A stretch of DNA of 64,000 bases from Helicobacter pylori. GTDB lineage: Bacteria; Campylobacterota; Campylobacteria; Campylobacterales; Helicobacteraceae. The position numbers and the translations under genes were made by a program. The notes beneath the pieces were generated by a model, which saw only the letters and a list, made by a program, of their open reading frames with translations, was not told the DNA's origin and did not search any database. Positions 8,732 through 18,900 of this stretch are shown piece by piece. Positions within the stretch are counted from its first letter, which is position 1. Every line of letters starts with the position of its first letter. The stretch lies in NCBI RefSeq assembly GCF_001653455.1, contig NZ_CP011486.1:1364001-1428000 (forward strand), in the 5' to 3' direction.

Positions 8732-11368
8732 ATGCTTAGAAATCAATTTCGTATTGTGTTTGTCTCTTGTATTGTCGCTAGCAGTTTGCAAGCTAAGGAA
8801 GAACATACTTTGGGTAAGGTAACCACCAAGGGTGAAAGGACTTTTGAATATAACAATAAAATGTATATTGACAGAAAAGAGCTCCAGCAACGCCAAAGCA
8901 ACCAGATCCGTGATATTTTTAGAACTAGGGCCGATGTGAATGTGGCCAGTGGGGGCTTGATGGCGCAAAAAATCTATGTTAGGGGGATTGAAAGCCATCT
9001 TTTAAGGGTAACGATTGATGGCGTCGCTCAAAATGGTAATATTTTCCACCATGACGCTAACACCGTGATCGATCCCAACATGATTAAAGAAGTGGAAGTG
9101 ATTAAAGGTGCAGCGAACGCTTCAGCGGGGCCGGGTGCAGTGGCTGGTAAATTGTCTTTCACTACGATTGACGCTAACGACTTTTTAAGGAAAAATCAAA
9201 CTTATGGCGCTAAAGCAGAAGGAGCCTTTTACACTAACTTTGGATACCGCATGAACGCTACCGCGGCTTATCGGGGGAAAAATTGGGACATTCTTGCGTA
9301 TTACAACCACCAAAATATTTTCTATTACAGAGATGGGAACAACGCTTTTAGGAATCTCTTCCACCCTAATTTTGACTTGCAAGATCCGAGCAATAGCGAT
9401 ATGAGCGTAGGGACTCCTAGTGAAACCAATAGCGTTTTAGCTAAAATCAATGGCTATATCAACGAAACCGATAGCATTAGCGTGAGCTACAACCTCACAC
9501 GGGACAATTCTACAAGGCTTTTACGCCCTAACACCACCTCAGCTCTTTCTAAAGCCAACGATCCAGGGAGCCAGCCGGCACCTTTTGTGATTGACTTTGG
9601 GAAAGAATTATCCCATACGATCAACTTCAACCACAATTTGAGCTTGAAATACAAGCATGAAGGCGGGACTAATTTTAACCAGCCACGCATTGAATCGACC
9701 GCCTTTTTAGGAGTAAGGGGAGGGAATTACACCCCTGTGGTGAATCCTTTCGCTTACAATTCTAATGAGCCAGCCAACCCGGATTACATCCCTGAAGTTA
9801 AGGATTGGTGTAATAACCCTGACAATATCAGCCAATGCACGCAAGGGGCTATCAGGCCTTATAATGGAGGCTATCAAATAGGCTATGGCGCGCCTAACTC
9901 TATCCATTGGCAAGGGACTAGCGATTCTAGTGGAGGGGCTCAAGCAGGATACGGGCAACTTAATGCTAGCATGCTTTCTGCAAGCGCGAATGTCTATCAT
10001 GGGCTTGTGCCTAAAAACCCTGATTATGACATGACCCCCCCTAACGCTCAAAACCCTACTGCAAACGATTGGACTTTAGGGAATGCGGACGCTGAGGGGA
10101 CTTTAGCGAGAAGGATTTTTTTAATCAACTCAGGCGTTAATCTTAAATTCACCCACCCCATTAGCGAAGATTATGGGAATGTGTTTGAATACGGCGTGAT
10201 CTATCAAAATTTGAGCGTTTTCTCTGGCTTGGATAAAGGAAAAAACGGCTATTATAAAAACAATATTGATCCTAACGACCCTAATGGCTTGGGCTTGCCT
10301 TATCGCCACTACTACACCGATCAAAGCTCCCAATACCCCCAAAACTTGAACACGCCTAACCCGCTCTATCGTAACATGCCCCAAAATTCGCATGCAATCG
10401 GCAATATCATCGGAGGGTTTATGCAAGCGAACTATAATCTTTTAAGCAATGTGATCGTGGGTGCGGGAACTCGTTATGATATTTACACCTTGCTAGATAA
10501 AAACGGCCGCACGCATGTAACTTCTGGCTTTTCCCCTTCTGCAACCGTGCTTTATAACCCCATTGAAAGCATCGGCTTGAAAGTGAGCTATGCGTATGTA
10601 ACTAAGGGGGCTTTACCGGGCGATGGCGTTTTGATGCGCGATCCTACGGTGATTTATCAAAGGAATTTACGCCCTGCGATCGGTCAAAATGTGGAATTTA
10701 ATGTGGATTATAACAGCAAGTATTTCAATGTGCGTGGGGCAGCGTTCTATCAAGTGATCAATAACTTCATTAATAGTTATGGGCAAGACACTTCTAAAAA
10801 TGGTGGGGGCAATGCGACGGCAAAAAACATGTCAGGGAATTTACCTGAAACCATTAATATCTATGGTTATGAAGTTTCAGGGAATGTGAGATATAAGAAT
10901 TTCTTAGGGACTTTCTCAGTGGCTCGCTCTTGGCCGACGGCTAGAGGGCATTTATTAGCCGATACTTACGCTTTAGCTGCAACGACCGGGAATGTGTTTA
11001 TTTTAAAAGCCGATTACGATGTTCGCAGGTGGGGTCTCACCTTGACTTGGCTCTCGCGCTTTGTAACTAACATGTATTATGAGGGCTATTCTATTTACTA
11101 CCCACAATACGGCTTGATCAAAATCCATAAACCCGGCTATGGCGTGCATAATATCTTTATCAACTGGACTCCGCCTTATAAAAAATGGCAAGGGTTAAGG
11201 ATTTCAGCCGTGTTTAACAATATCTTAAACAAGCAATATGTGGATCAAACTTCTGTGTTTCAAGCGAGCGCGGACGCTCCAGCAAGCGATATGATCCCTA
11301 AAGGCAAGCGCATGGCGCTACCGGCTCCTGGGTTTAATGCGCGCTTTGAAGTGTCCTATCAATTCTAA
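8732..11368 (+). CDS. frpB4: TonB-dependent outer-membrane receptor FrpB4 (nickel-regulated)
   Basis: An 878-residue outer-membrane receptor with a signal peptide (about residues 1-21, ending LQA), a plug domain (about 40-150, including IYVRG and VEVIKGAANASAGPGAVAG) and a beta-barrel ending in FEVSYQF with C-terminal phenylalanine. It corresponds to HP1512, which published work links to NikR-controlled, TonB-dependent nickel uptake. An inverted repeat upstream fits nickel control. The partial paralogue just upstream suggests local duplication. Confidence 0.9.
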   Translation: MLRNQFRIVFVSCIVASSLQAKEEHTLGKVTTKGERTFEYNNKMYIDRKELQQRQSNQIRDIFRTRADVNVASGGLMAQKIYVRGIESHLLRVTIDGVAQNGNIFHHDANTVIDPNMIKEVEVIKGAANASAGPGAVAGKLSFTTIDANDFLRKNQTYGAKAEGAFYTNFGYRMNATAAYRGKNWDILAYYNHQNIFYYRDGNNAFRNLFHPNFDLQDPSNSDMSVGTPSETNSVLAKINGYINETDSISVSYNLTRDNSTRLLRPNTTSALSKANDPGSQPAPFVIDFGKELSHTINFNHNLSLKYKHEGGTNFNQPRIESTAFLGVRGGNYTPVVNPFAYNSNEPANPDYIPEVKDWCNNPDNISQCTQGAIRPYNGGYQIGYGAPNSIHWQGTSDSSGGAQAGYGQLNASMLSASANVYHGLVPKNPDYDMTPPNAQNPTANDWTLGNADAEGTLARRIFLINSGVNLKFTHPISEDYGNVFEYGVIYQNLSVFSGLDKGKNGYYKNNIDPNDPNGLGLPYRHYYTDQSSQYPQNLNTPNPLYRNMPQNSHAIGNIIGGFMQANYNLLSNVIVGAGTRYDIYTLLDKNGRTHVTSGFSPSATVLYNPIESIGLKVSYAYVTKGALPGDGVLMRDPTVIYQRNLRPAIGQNVEFNVDYNSKYFNVRGAAFYQVINNFINSYGQDTSKNGGGNATAKNMSGNLPETINIYGYEVSGNVRYKNFLGTFSVARSWPTARGHLLADTYALAATTGNVFILKADYDVRRWGLTLTWLSRFVTNMYYEGYSIYYPQYGLIKIHKPGYGVHNIFINWTPPYKKWQGLRISAVFNNILNKQYVDQTSVFQASADAPASDMIPKGKRMALPAPGFNARFEVSYQF

Positions 11369-11581
11369 AATGAAAGAAATCTCAGGATTTCTTTTTGAAT
11401 GTTGAACATGAAAAAACCTTACAAAAATTACCAAACCCTATGGAAAAAATTCCGCTCGCTCAACAGACTCATTAAAACGCTTTTAAGGATTTTAAAAAAG
11501 TAGTTTTATCAAAAATTTAGCGAGTTTGGATTAAAATCACGCTTGATTAACTCAAAAAGGAAAAATAAACGCGCTTTCATC

Positions 11582-12760
11582 ATGGCTAACATCGCAACTA
11601 AAGAAATGCCCGAAATAACTCCCGATCTTTTGAAAAACCCTTACCAAAAAATCATCAATGCGAGCGCGAGCGTTTTTGATGAAAACCATGGGCGATCGTT
11701 TTTTAGCCCCAAATTTTATGAAAGGATTGAACCTCATTTAAAAGAAATCTTAACCCACCCCATTGATTTAGAATGCGATCTCAACACCGCTAAAAAAAAG
11801 AACCGCTTAACCCCCTTAAAAAAGCTTTTTAAAGCGTGTTTTGACGCTGAAGAAATTTTGATTGTCAATAACAACACTAGCGCTTTATTCCTCACCGCTA
11901 ACGCTTTAGCCTTGCAACAAGAAATCATTGTTTCTTATGGCGAATTAGTGGGCATAGGGGGGAATTTTAAGATTAAAGACATTTTGTTAAGCAGCGGGGC
12001 TAGGTTGCATTTAGTGGGGAATACCAACCGCGCTTATTTAAGGGATTACCGCTTAGCCTTGAATGAAGAGAGTAAAATGCTGCTTAAAATCCATAACCCC
12101 CTTTTTAAAAAAGACACGCCTTTTAAAGATTTGCAAGCCCTAGCTAAAGAGCATGGTTTGATAGATTATTACAATTTAGGGGATGTGGATCTATCCAATA
12201 AAACGGCTTTGGAAGAAATTTTAGCCCTAAAACCATCGCTTTTAAGCTTTAGTGCAGATAAACTTTTTAATGGCGTTCAAGCCGGCATTATTATGGGGCA
12301 AAAAGAATTAATTGAAAACCTAAAAAACCACCCCCTTTATAGAGCTTTGAGAGCGGATAAAATCACGCTCACTCTGCTTTTTCATAGCCTAAAAGCATGG
12401 GTAAGCCATAAAGAAGAGGTTAAAATTTATGAATTACTCCGCCAAACTAAAGACGAATTGTTGCAAAAAGCCTTGAAACTCTACGCCCTTTTAAAGCCTT
12501 TAACATTAAATGTGAGCATAGCCTCTAGCTTTTCTAAAATAGGGAATTTAACCGACAAAGAATTAGAATCCTTTTGCGTGAAAATCCAGCCCAAAAACAC
12601 CCAGAATTTAGATTGTGAGAAACTTTATTTAAAGCTTTTTCAAAAAGGCGTTATTTCAAGAATCTCATGCGCATTTGTGTGTCTTGAAGTCTTTAGCTTG
12701 AATGGAGAAGATTTAGAAAAAATCGCTCTGGTTTTAAAAGAAATCCTTAACAAGGCTTAA
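11582..12760 (+). CDS. selA: SelA-like PLP-dependent protein
   Basis: Resembles L-seryl-tRNA(Sec) selenium transferase (HP1513-like). The PLP-lysine motif SADKLFNG is present (lysine about residue 227 from this start), followed by QAGIIMGQ as in SelA. I chose the ATG at 11582; an in-frame TTG at 11543 would add 13 residues. No strong ribosome-binding site decides it. About 392 residues is shorter than E. coli SelA (463). No selB or selC is seen here and I recall none in the species, so a selenocysteine role is doubtful. Confidence 0.75.
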   Translation: MANIATKEMPEITPDLLKNPYQKIINASASVFDENHGRSFFSPKFYERIEPHLKEILTHPIDLECDLNTAKKKNRLTPLKKLFKACFDAEEILIVNNNTSALFLTANALALQQEIIVSYGELVGIGGNFKIKDILLSSGARLHLVGNTNRAYLRDYRLALNEESKMLLKIHNPLFKKDTPFKDLQALAKEHGLIDYYNLGDVDLSNKTALEEILALKPSLLSFSADKLFNGVQAGIIMGQKELIENLKNHPLYRALRADKITLTLLFHSLKAWVSHKEEVKIYELLRQTKDELLQKALKLYALLKPLTLNVSIASSFSKIGNLTDKELESFCVKIQPKNTQNLDCEKLYLKLFQKGVISRISCAFVCLEVFSLNGEDLEKIALVLKEILNKA

Positions 12761-12768
12761 AAATTCGC

Positions 12769-12774
12769 TATAAT
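12769..12774 (+). promoter_or_regulatory. -10 promoter element for nusA
   Basis: A perfect TATAAT lies 8 bp after the selA stop and 81 bp upstream of the nusA ATG. Confidence 0.5.
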
Positions 12775-12855
12775 AAAATTTCTTTTAAACGCGCCGCTCC
12801 CCCACAATAGAGAATGATAGAAAACGATAGAACATCAATTTAAAGGAACTCAAGA

Positions 12856-14043
12856 ATGGAAAAAATCAGCGACCTTATAGAATGCATTGCGTATGAAAAA
12901 AATTTGCCTAAAGAGATGATTTCAAAAGTGATTCAAGGCTGTTTGTTAAAAATGGCGCAAAACGAATTGGACCCCCTAGCGTGTTACTCGGTGGTTGAAG
13001 AAAACAAGCAGCTCCAGCTTATCCAGTTGGTAGAAGTTTTAGAAGATGATGATGAAAGGTTGGTTAACGACCCTTCTAAATACATCAGTCTGTCTAAAGC
13101 CAAAGAAATGGATCCAAGCGTTAAGATTAAAGACGAATTGTCCTATAGTTTGAGTTTGGAGAGCATGAAACAAGGAGCGATCAACCGCCTTTTTAAAGAT
13201 TTGCAATACCAGCTAGAAAAGGCGTTAGAAGACAGCCATTTTGAAGCGTTCCAAAAGCGCCTTAACAGCGTTTTAATGGGGCAAGTGATTTTAGTGGATC
13301 ACAATCAAAACACTTTTATTGAAATCGAGCAGCAATTCCAGGGCGTTCTTTCCATGCGCCATCGCATTAAGGGCGAGAGTTTTAAAATAGGCGATAGCAT
13401 CAAGGCGGTTTTAACGCAAGTCAAACGCACGAAAAAGGGCCTACTATTAGAGCTGAGCCGCACCACCCCTAAAATGCTTGAAGCTTTGTTGGAATTGGAA
13501 GTCCCTGAGATTAAAGATAAAGAAATTGAAATCATCCATTGCGCGCGCATCCCAGGTAACAGAGCGAAAGTGAGCTTTTTTTCTAATAACGCTAGGATTG
13601 ATCCTATAGGCGCGGCTGTGGGGGTTAAGGGCGTGCGCATTAATGCGATAAGTAATGAATTGAATAAAGAAAACATTGATTGCATAGAATATTCTAATGT
13701 TCCTGAAATTTATATCACTTTAGCGCTCGCTCCAGCTAAAATTTTAAGCGTTGAGATTAAAAAAATCCCCATAGAAGAATTGAGTGCTGAAGAAAAAGAA
13801 TCCATTCAAGAGCGTTTTATTGTCAATGACCATTTGCAAAAGGCTAAAGTGCGTTTGTTAGACACCGAAAAATCTAAGGCCATCGGTAAGGGCGGGGTGA
13901 ATGTGTGCCTAGCGTCCATGCTTACAGGCTATCACATAGAGTTTGAAACCATTCCTAGCGTCAAAGAAAATACAGAAAATGAAAGCGAAAAAGAAACGAC
14001 AAAAGTAGGGGTAGAAGCTTTAGAGTCTTTGTTTAGAAATTAA
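12856..14043 (+). CDS. nusA: Transcription elongation/termination factor NusA
   Basis: A 395-residue NusA. The N-terminal RNA-polymerase-binding domain is followed by an S1 domain (about residues 130-200) and two KH domains. The first carries GAAVGVKGVRINAISNEL near residue 255 and the second IGKGGVNVCLASMLTGY near residue 345. It lacks the C-terminal acidic repeats of enterobacterial NusA, as is usual in Campylobacterota. A good ribosome-binding site (AAAGGAA) precedes the ATG. HP1514 equivalent. Confidence 0.95.
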   Translation: MEKISDLIECIAYEKNLPKEMISKVIQGCLLKMAQNELDPLACYSVVEENKQLQLIQLVEVLEDDDERLVNDPSKYISLSKAKEMDPSVKIKDELSYSLSLESMKQGAINRLFKDLQYQLEKALEDSHFEAFQKRLNSVLMGQVILVDHNQNTFIEIEQQFQGVLSMRHRIKGESFKIGDSIKAVLTQVKRTKKGLLLELSRTTPKMLEALLELEVPEIKDKEIEIIHCARIPGNRAKVSFFSNNARIDPIGAAVGVKGVRINAISNELNKENIDCIEYSNVPEIYITLALAPAKILSVEIKKIPIEELSAEEKESIQERFIVNDHLQKAKVRLLDTEKSKAIGKGGVNVCLASMLTGYHIEFETIPSVKENTENESEKETTKVGVEALESLFRN

Positions 14044-14062
14044 AAACTCTAAAAAGAGTTTT
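14043..14062 (+). terminator. Hairpin at the nusA end
   Basis: An 8-bp stem AAAACTCT/AGAGTTTT with a 4-nt loop begins at the nusA stop codon. Few T residues follow, so terminator strength is uncertain. Confidence 0.55.
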
Positions 14063-14065
14063 AAG

Positions 14066-14254
14066 TTGAAAAACTTGTTAAATGAGCGCGTGATTGAATT
14101 TCTTAAGGCTAAATTTGAAAGAAATGGTTTAGGTTTTTTAATGAGTATTGAAATTTTCAAAATTGCAAAAAAAACACTCAATTAAGAAAAATTTGCATCA
14201 AATTTTATTGGAATGACGCAAAAAATGGGTTGGATTGAATTTAAAGATATTTAG
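14066..14254 (+). pseudogene. Small interrupted reading frame of unknown function
   Basis: A TTG-initiated frame encodes 39 residues beginning MKNLLNERVIEFLKAKF and meets TAA at 14183. The same frame then continues for 22 further codons to a TAG at 14252. The peptide character is similar on both sides of the stop, which suggests a small gene broken by one nonsense change. I do not recognise the family. The last bases overlap the end of the minus-strand membrane protein. Confidence 0.3.
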
Positions 14255-15027
14255 AAACTAAGCTTTATATTATAGATAGAAACTAATCTCTGTATTATAT
14301 GCAATTCTCCACAAAAACCAATCACAAACAGAATTATAACTATTAGATTAAAACAAAACATAGATTTTTTGCAAAAATTTTCTTGTGTGTCTTTTCTCTC
14401 TTTTGATAAGGATATTCTTGATAAAAAAGAAAAAAGCAGATACAAAATATTCCCAAAAAATAGAGCTATAAAAGCCATAACAAAAACCAAGCGATAGGCG
14501 TTCGCTTTGTCAATATTTGATAATACAGAAGTGGAAAACGCCAATCCCACAACAAATGTTAAAACAATAGAGGCAAAAATACCTAAAATGGTTATGTATT
14601 GTGTTTGTTGCTTATTCAATTCTTCGCTTAATTTTTTATAGTTTTTATTTAGATCATCTAACTTATTAGAAACATCTTTAACTCTACTCATTTTCTCATC
14701 AAAATCTTGCAGTCTGATACACTCTAAATTCATGTGATCATAAAGCTTTTCTAGTTTTGGTTTAATGGCTTCAATTTCCTTATCATCTTTAGCTTCTTTA
14801 AGTATTCTTATATTTTGTGTGAGCGTCATAAAGGCTTGCTCTTTATCCCTTGTGGAGCTTAAAATAATAGTTGTAATTTTTGAATATTTATGCCTATACT
14901 CTCCTTGATAGATTTCTTTGAATTCTTTGATGATTCGATCTTTTTGGCTAGACAAATCCCCCTCTTTACACAACAATGCGATAATTTTTTCTAACTTTTC
15001 ATCTTTTTCTTTTTCTTTAGTTTCCAT
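14251..15027 (-). CDS. Membrane protein, candidate toxin of a Panacea-type toxin-antitoxin pair
   Basis: 258 residues: a charged, helix-rich cytoplasmic N-terminal half (coiled-coil-like around 105-142), then three hydrophobic segments near 144-168, 179-202 and 223-241, and a short tail. No enzymatic motif is visible. Its start overlaps the upstream Panacea (DUF4065) gene by 11 bp, so the two are translationally coupled. Panacea-domain antitoxins are known to pair with diverse toxins, some membrane-embedded, encoded next to them. I infer that this is the membrane toxin partner. An unrelated membrane effector is possible. Confidence 0.6.
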   Translation of the reverse strand: METKEKEKDEKLEKIIALLCKEGDLSSQKDRIIKEFKEIYQGEYRHKYSKITTIILSSTRDKEQAFMTLTQNIRILKEAKDDKEIEAIKPKLEKLYDHMNLECIRLQDFDEKMSRVKDVSNKLDDLNKNYKKLSEELNKQQTQYITILGIFASIVLTFVVGLAFSTSVLSNIDKANAYRLVFVMAFIALFFGNILYLLFSFLSRISLSKERKDTQENFCKKSMFCFNLIVIILFVIGFCGELHIIQRLVSIYNIKLSF

Positions 15028-15454
15028 CTATCTGTTTGGCTTCTTGTTTGATCCAATCTTTGTTAATGATTTCTTTTCTATTTTCTTTGAAGCTTTTATG
15101 CCATGCACCATCTTCTTTATGACTCTCTTTCACTAAATCCCAATAGGACTTTTTATTGCATTTTTCAATAGAGTGGTTGATGGTTTCAAGTTCATCTTTT
15201 CTAAGATTTTGCGAGAGCGTTTCTTCTTTAGGCTTATCAATAGAATTAGCACCATAATTGCGGTATTCATAATACACTTCTCTTGCAACAGGCCCGTATT
15301 TCCAAGCTTCAAAATCATCAGAAACTAGGTGTTTGTCAAACTTTTTAATATAATCAAGCTCTGTAAAATACAAAGTTTTTTGCAATTCTAAGTTGCTTAA
15401 TTCTTTGTTTGAATGCTTAAGAATATATTTTGCTAGTTCCAAAGTATTGACCAC
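15017..15454 (-). CDS. Panacea (DUF4065, SocA-like) domain protein, candidate antitoxin
   Basis: A 145-residue protein spanning one Panacea/SocA domain. It shows LSNLELQKTLYFTELDYI (residues 19-36) and the signature FEAWKYGPVAREVYYEY (about 48-64). GTG at 15454 is the start, supported by a perfect AGGAGG 7 bp upstream. The domain is known from phage-type GepA proteins, from the SocA proteolysis adaptor and from PanA antitoxins. Position, strong ribosome-binding site and overlap with the downstream membrane protein fit an antitoxin made in excess. Confidence 0.75.
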   Translation of the reverse strand: MVNTLELAKYILKHSNKELSNLELQKTLYFTELDYIKKFDKHLVSDDFEAWKYGPVAREVYYEYRNYGANSIDKPKEETLSQNLRKDELETINHSIEKCNKKSYWDLVKESHKEDGAWHKSFKENRKEIINKDWIKQEAKQIDGN

Positions 15455-15477
15455 TAATACCTCCTAGTTAGTTTTTC

Positions 15478-15558
15478 TCAGTTTTTCCTAATTTTAACTA
15501 AATATTTCAAACCATTTTCTTTTTCAATGATTTTGATCTCTTTATTTGTGAGATTGTG
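15478..15558 (-). pseudogene. C-terminal remnant of a type IIG restriction enzyme
   Basis: Twenty-six codons and a stop on the minus strand begin HNLTNKEIKIIEK, parallel to the last residues of the type IIG enzyme 0.4 kb downstream (YNLTDEEIKIIED). This is probably the tail of a lost paralogue or a duplication scar left when the Panacea pair inserted. The rest of 15455-15831 shows no gene. Confidence 0.45.
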
Positions 15559-15761
15559 GGGAGTTTGAATATACAAAATAAAGATATTTGTCAAGAAAAA
15601 GTAAGGTCAATAACTTAAGCTCTAAAAACAAGCTTTAAGTTAAAAATTTGCAGTGTTGAACAAATATTTAATGGAATTTCAAAAATTTGAAAGAAAAGTT
15701 TTTTAATGCGACTTTAAATTAGTAATTTGTAGTTTTAAAAATCGTTTTTTTGAAGTTAGGA

Positions 15762-15958
15762 TAAAATCACGCTCACCCCCTAGTTTTTTTGCTAGAGATT
15801 AGGGGGTAAAATCCACTTTTAGGAGCTTACTATGAAAAATCATCGTAGTAAACACTCTTCTCAGAGAATTATACCTAAAAATCAGTTTTTTGGGTTTAAA
15901 GTTTGATCTAGTGGTTAAACGCTAATTCTTAAAAAGAGTTGCCCCCTAAATTAGGGGG
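15762..15958 (+). pseudogene. Decayed AapA-type small-toxin module
   Basis: The architecture matches the four AapA modules at 35 and 43 kb: TAAAAT -10 box (15762-15767), 5' stem-loop CCCCCTA/TAGGGGG (15776-15806), GGAG ribosome-binding site, and an ATG at 15832. The peptide begins MKNHRSKHSSQRIIPKN and stops after 24 codons (TGA at 15904). Shifting frame beyond the stop restores the family ending LVVKR. The internal antisense TATAAT (15868-15873) is kept, so an IsoA-like RNA could still be made. A final hairpin with a 5-bp G/C core is at 15942-15958. Confidence 0.6.
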
Positions 15959-15983
15959 TTATCCTTAAGTGGAAATCAGCTTT

Positions 15984-18900
15984 TTATTGTGCGTCTTCAA
16001 TGATTTTAATCTCTTCATCGGTGAGGTTATAGAGCTGATAGACTAAAGCGTCAATTTTTTGTTCTAATTCTTGGGTGTTGGCTTTGGGGTCTTTTTCTTT
16101 TGCTTTTAAGATCCGCTCTGCGCAATCGGTGATTTTTTGGGCTAATTCTTGGTTTTTAGTGGTGATTTTAGGAATGGGGAGAGTTTCAAGTTCATATAAA
16201 TTAACATGGTTATTAGTGCTTGTTTTTCTAAATAACCAATCAAGAAGTCTAGAATTTAGCAACCCAACAAGAAATTTTGCATGCTCTCGCTCTTTACAAT
16301 ATGAAAGGTTACAAGTATCCAAAAAAAGCATTTTTTGATTCTTTACCTCTATGAGATTGGCATGAATGCGATAAGCGTCTGAAGTCCCTGTAATATTTTG
16401 TGTTACGATGATATTTTGATAGTAATTTTTTTCAAAAATTTGTTGAGTGATCTGATTATCTTTTGCGAATAAATATTGTGTGTCTAAAAAATACCTGTGG
16501 CAATTTGCACCCTTGTAAATACGACCATTAGTTTCTTTTTCATCTTGAATATCTTTTAAATGTATAGTATTAATGTTGCCTTGTAGAGATTTTTCCAATA
16601 AATCTCTAAATAAAATCTTGTCTGTTTTGATCTTTCTAACAATTTCCATTTCCCCACTTTTAATTAGCGGTATTTCATAAAGTGGGAAAAATTTTAAAAT
16701 CTCATCTTGTTTGATTTGTTTATATTGAATTTGGTTCATTTGGGTTTGAGTGTTATTGATAGCAATTTTGAAGGCATGTTCTTTATGGGGTTCATTTTTT
16801 AAAAATTCTAATATACACACCCCTTGAATCACATTGCTGAATAATTTTTGTTTTTTATTAAACTCCACAAAATAATGCATTTGGCAATATTTTAACAATA
16901 ACTCTCTTGTAAATTGTGCAGATTTATCACACATGATTGAACTTTGTGTGATAAGAGATATTAACCCTTTTTGTCTTACTAGATTAAAACCAAGCTCAAT
17001 AAAAACCTTGTAGGTATTTTGTTTTCCAACATCTTTCGCTTCACTAAATGGATAAAAAATAGATGAATACAATCCTTTTTTAACTTGCATATAAGGCGGA
17101 TTGCCTATAATGCAATCAAAGCCTAAAAAATTCCCTTCATCATCTAGCACTTCAGGAAATTCAAAGCGCCATTCAAACGCATTTTGATACTCCCCACCAC
17201 TTAAGGCGTCATCAAGCTTTTTTCTCAAAGCTCTAATGCGCCCATAAGAAGCAAAAGCCTCCTCTTCTTCTTTAGGGCTTAGCTTGGGCGTACCAAAAAG
17301 GCTTGGGATAAAGTAATTTAAACCATCTAGCAAACTCTTATCGTCTAGGGCAAAATCATTGTAATTTTTAATGTGTTTTTCAATAGCCTTTTCAAGCTCT
17401 GCTTTAGTTTTAGGGTCTTTGAGCGTGAGGGAAAAAGTGTTTTTTAACTCTTGGATTTTATTGATAAGATCAGTTTTATTTAAGGAATAGAGAGGGTTTG
17501 GGTCTTTGTATTGGGCGACTAGATCTTTGTATTCTTGGATTTTTTTCTTGATATTGGAAATCTTTTTGAGATCATCATTCAAATTAAAGCGTGAAATCAA
17601 ACTATTACCGCACTTGATATTAATATCAATGTTGGGGAGGGTTTCAAGATCGTGAGTGTTCTTGCCCTCTTCAAAAATATAATAGCTGTATTTTAAAAGC
17701 TCTATCCATAGCCTGAGCTTGGTGATTTCGCAAGAATTGGGGTTAATGTCCACGCCAAAAAGGCAGTTTTCAATGATGGATTTTTTAAGATTAAAAAGTT
17801 CTTTTTGGATTTGGTGGTGGGGGTCGTTTTCAATCTCTGTCATGGTATATTTAAAGACTTCATCTTTTGGTGGCGTGTAAATGATGATTTCATCGTTTTC
17901 CAACATGAGATCGCAACGATACAAGGAAGCGATAAGCCCTAGATCGTAAGCAACCCGCACCATTTCATTGAGTGCAGAGACTAAAAAATGCCCGCTCCCC
18001 ACCGCCGGATCGCAAATGCGTAAAGTGAGAAGGACTTGCAAGTATTCTTTAGCTTTTTCATTTGAAAAATTTCTGTCTATTTTTTCTCGCAACGCTTTTA
18101 GATTTTCGCAGTCCCACTGATAAATGGCGTTGAATTTATCCAACACGATTTTCGTGATGCTCTCTTTGCACATGTAGCTTGTGATGAAGCTTGGGGTATA
18201 AAAACTCCCCTCTTTATAGCCGTTGAGTTTTTCAAAAACAAGCCCCAAAACGCTAGGGTTAATCAAACGGCTTTCGCTGGTATCGGTATTATTTTTAATG
18301 TCTTCAGGAGTAGTGGTGAATTTATAAAGGCGCAAAAATTCAAAAAGGTATTCCAGCAAGGGCAAAGGCTCTTGTTTTGGGTTGTCTTTTTTGAGAATGG
18401 ACTTGGGATAAATCTCTAAAGGCTTGTTGTTGAGTAATTTGATTTCATGCCCATTCAATTCCAAAGGCGTTTTATCAAACAAACTGGAGTTCAAATAAGG
18501 GATTTTTCCGAAAATCTTGTGTTCTTTAATGGCTTGGGAGCGCTCGCTGTTTTTCTTGGCTAGGACTTCAAAAAAGAGGGTGTTTAGGACGTTGAAATCC
18601 TTAAAGTTTTCTGTGGTTAAAAAAGGTTTTTCAAAATGCTGGAAAGAAATTAAAAGGCTTTCTAAAAGCCGTAAAAACAAAATGCGGTTATTCCAAGCAA
18701 TCAGTAACGCCATGACTTCTTCATCATCTAAATTGTTGTATTGCTCTTTTAGGGCATAACTTAGGGAGTTTTTGGTATCGCTAGGCTTGATTAAAATTTT
18801 CCCCCCTTTTTGCTCTTTTTGCTCTTCTAACCCTAAAATATAAAGAAGCTCTTCATAAAAATCTTTGTTAAGCGTGTTAGCGTCAAGGGTTCTTTTTTGT

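Noticed and set aside
13305-13685. 126-codon minus-strand frame inside nusA
   Set aside because: Lies over the conserved S1/KH coding region; no start signal; shadow of nusA.
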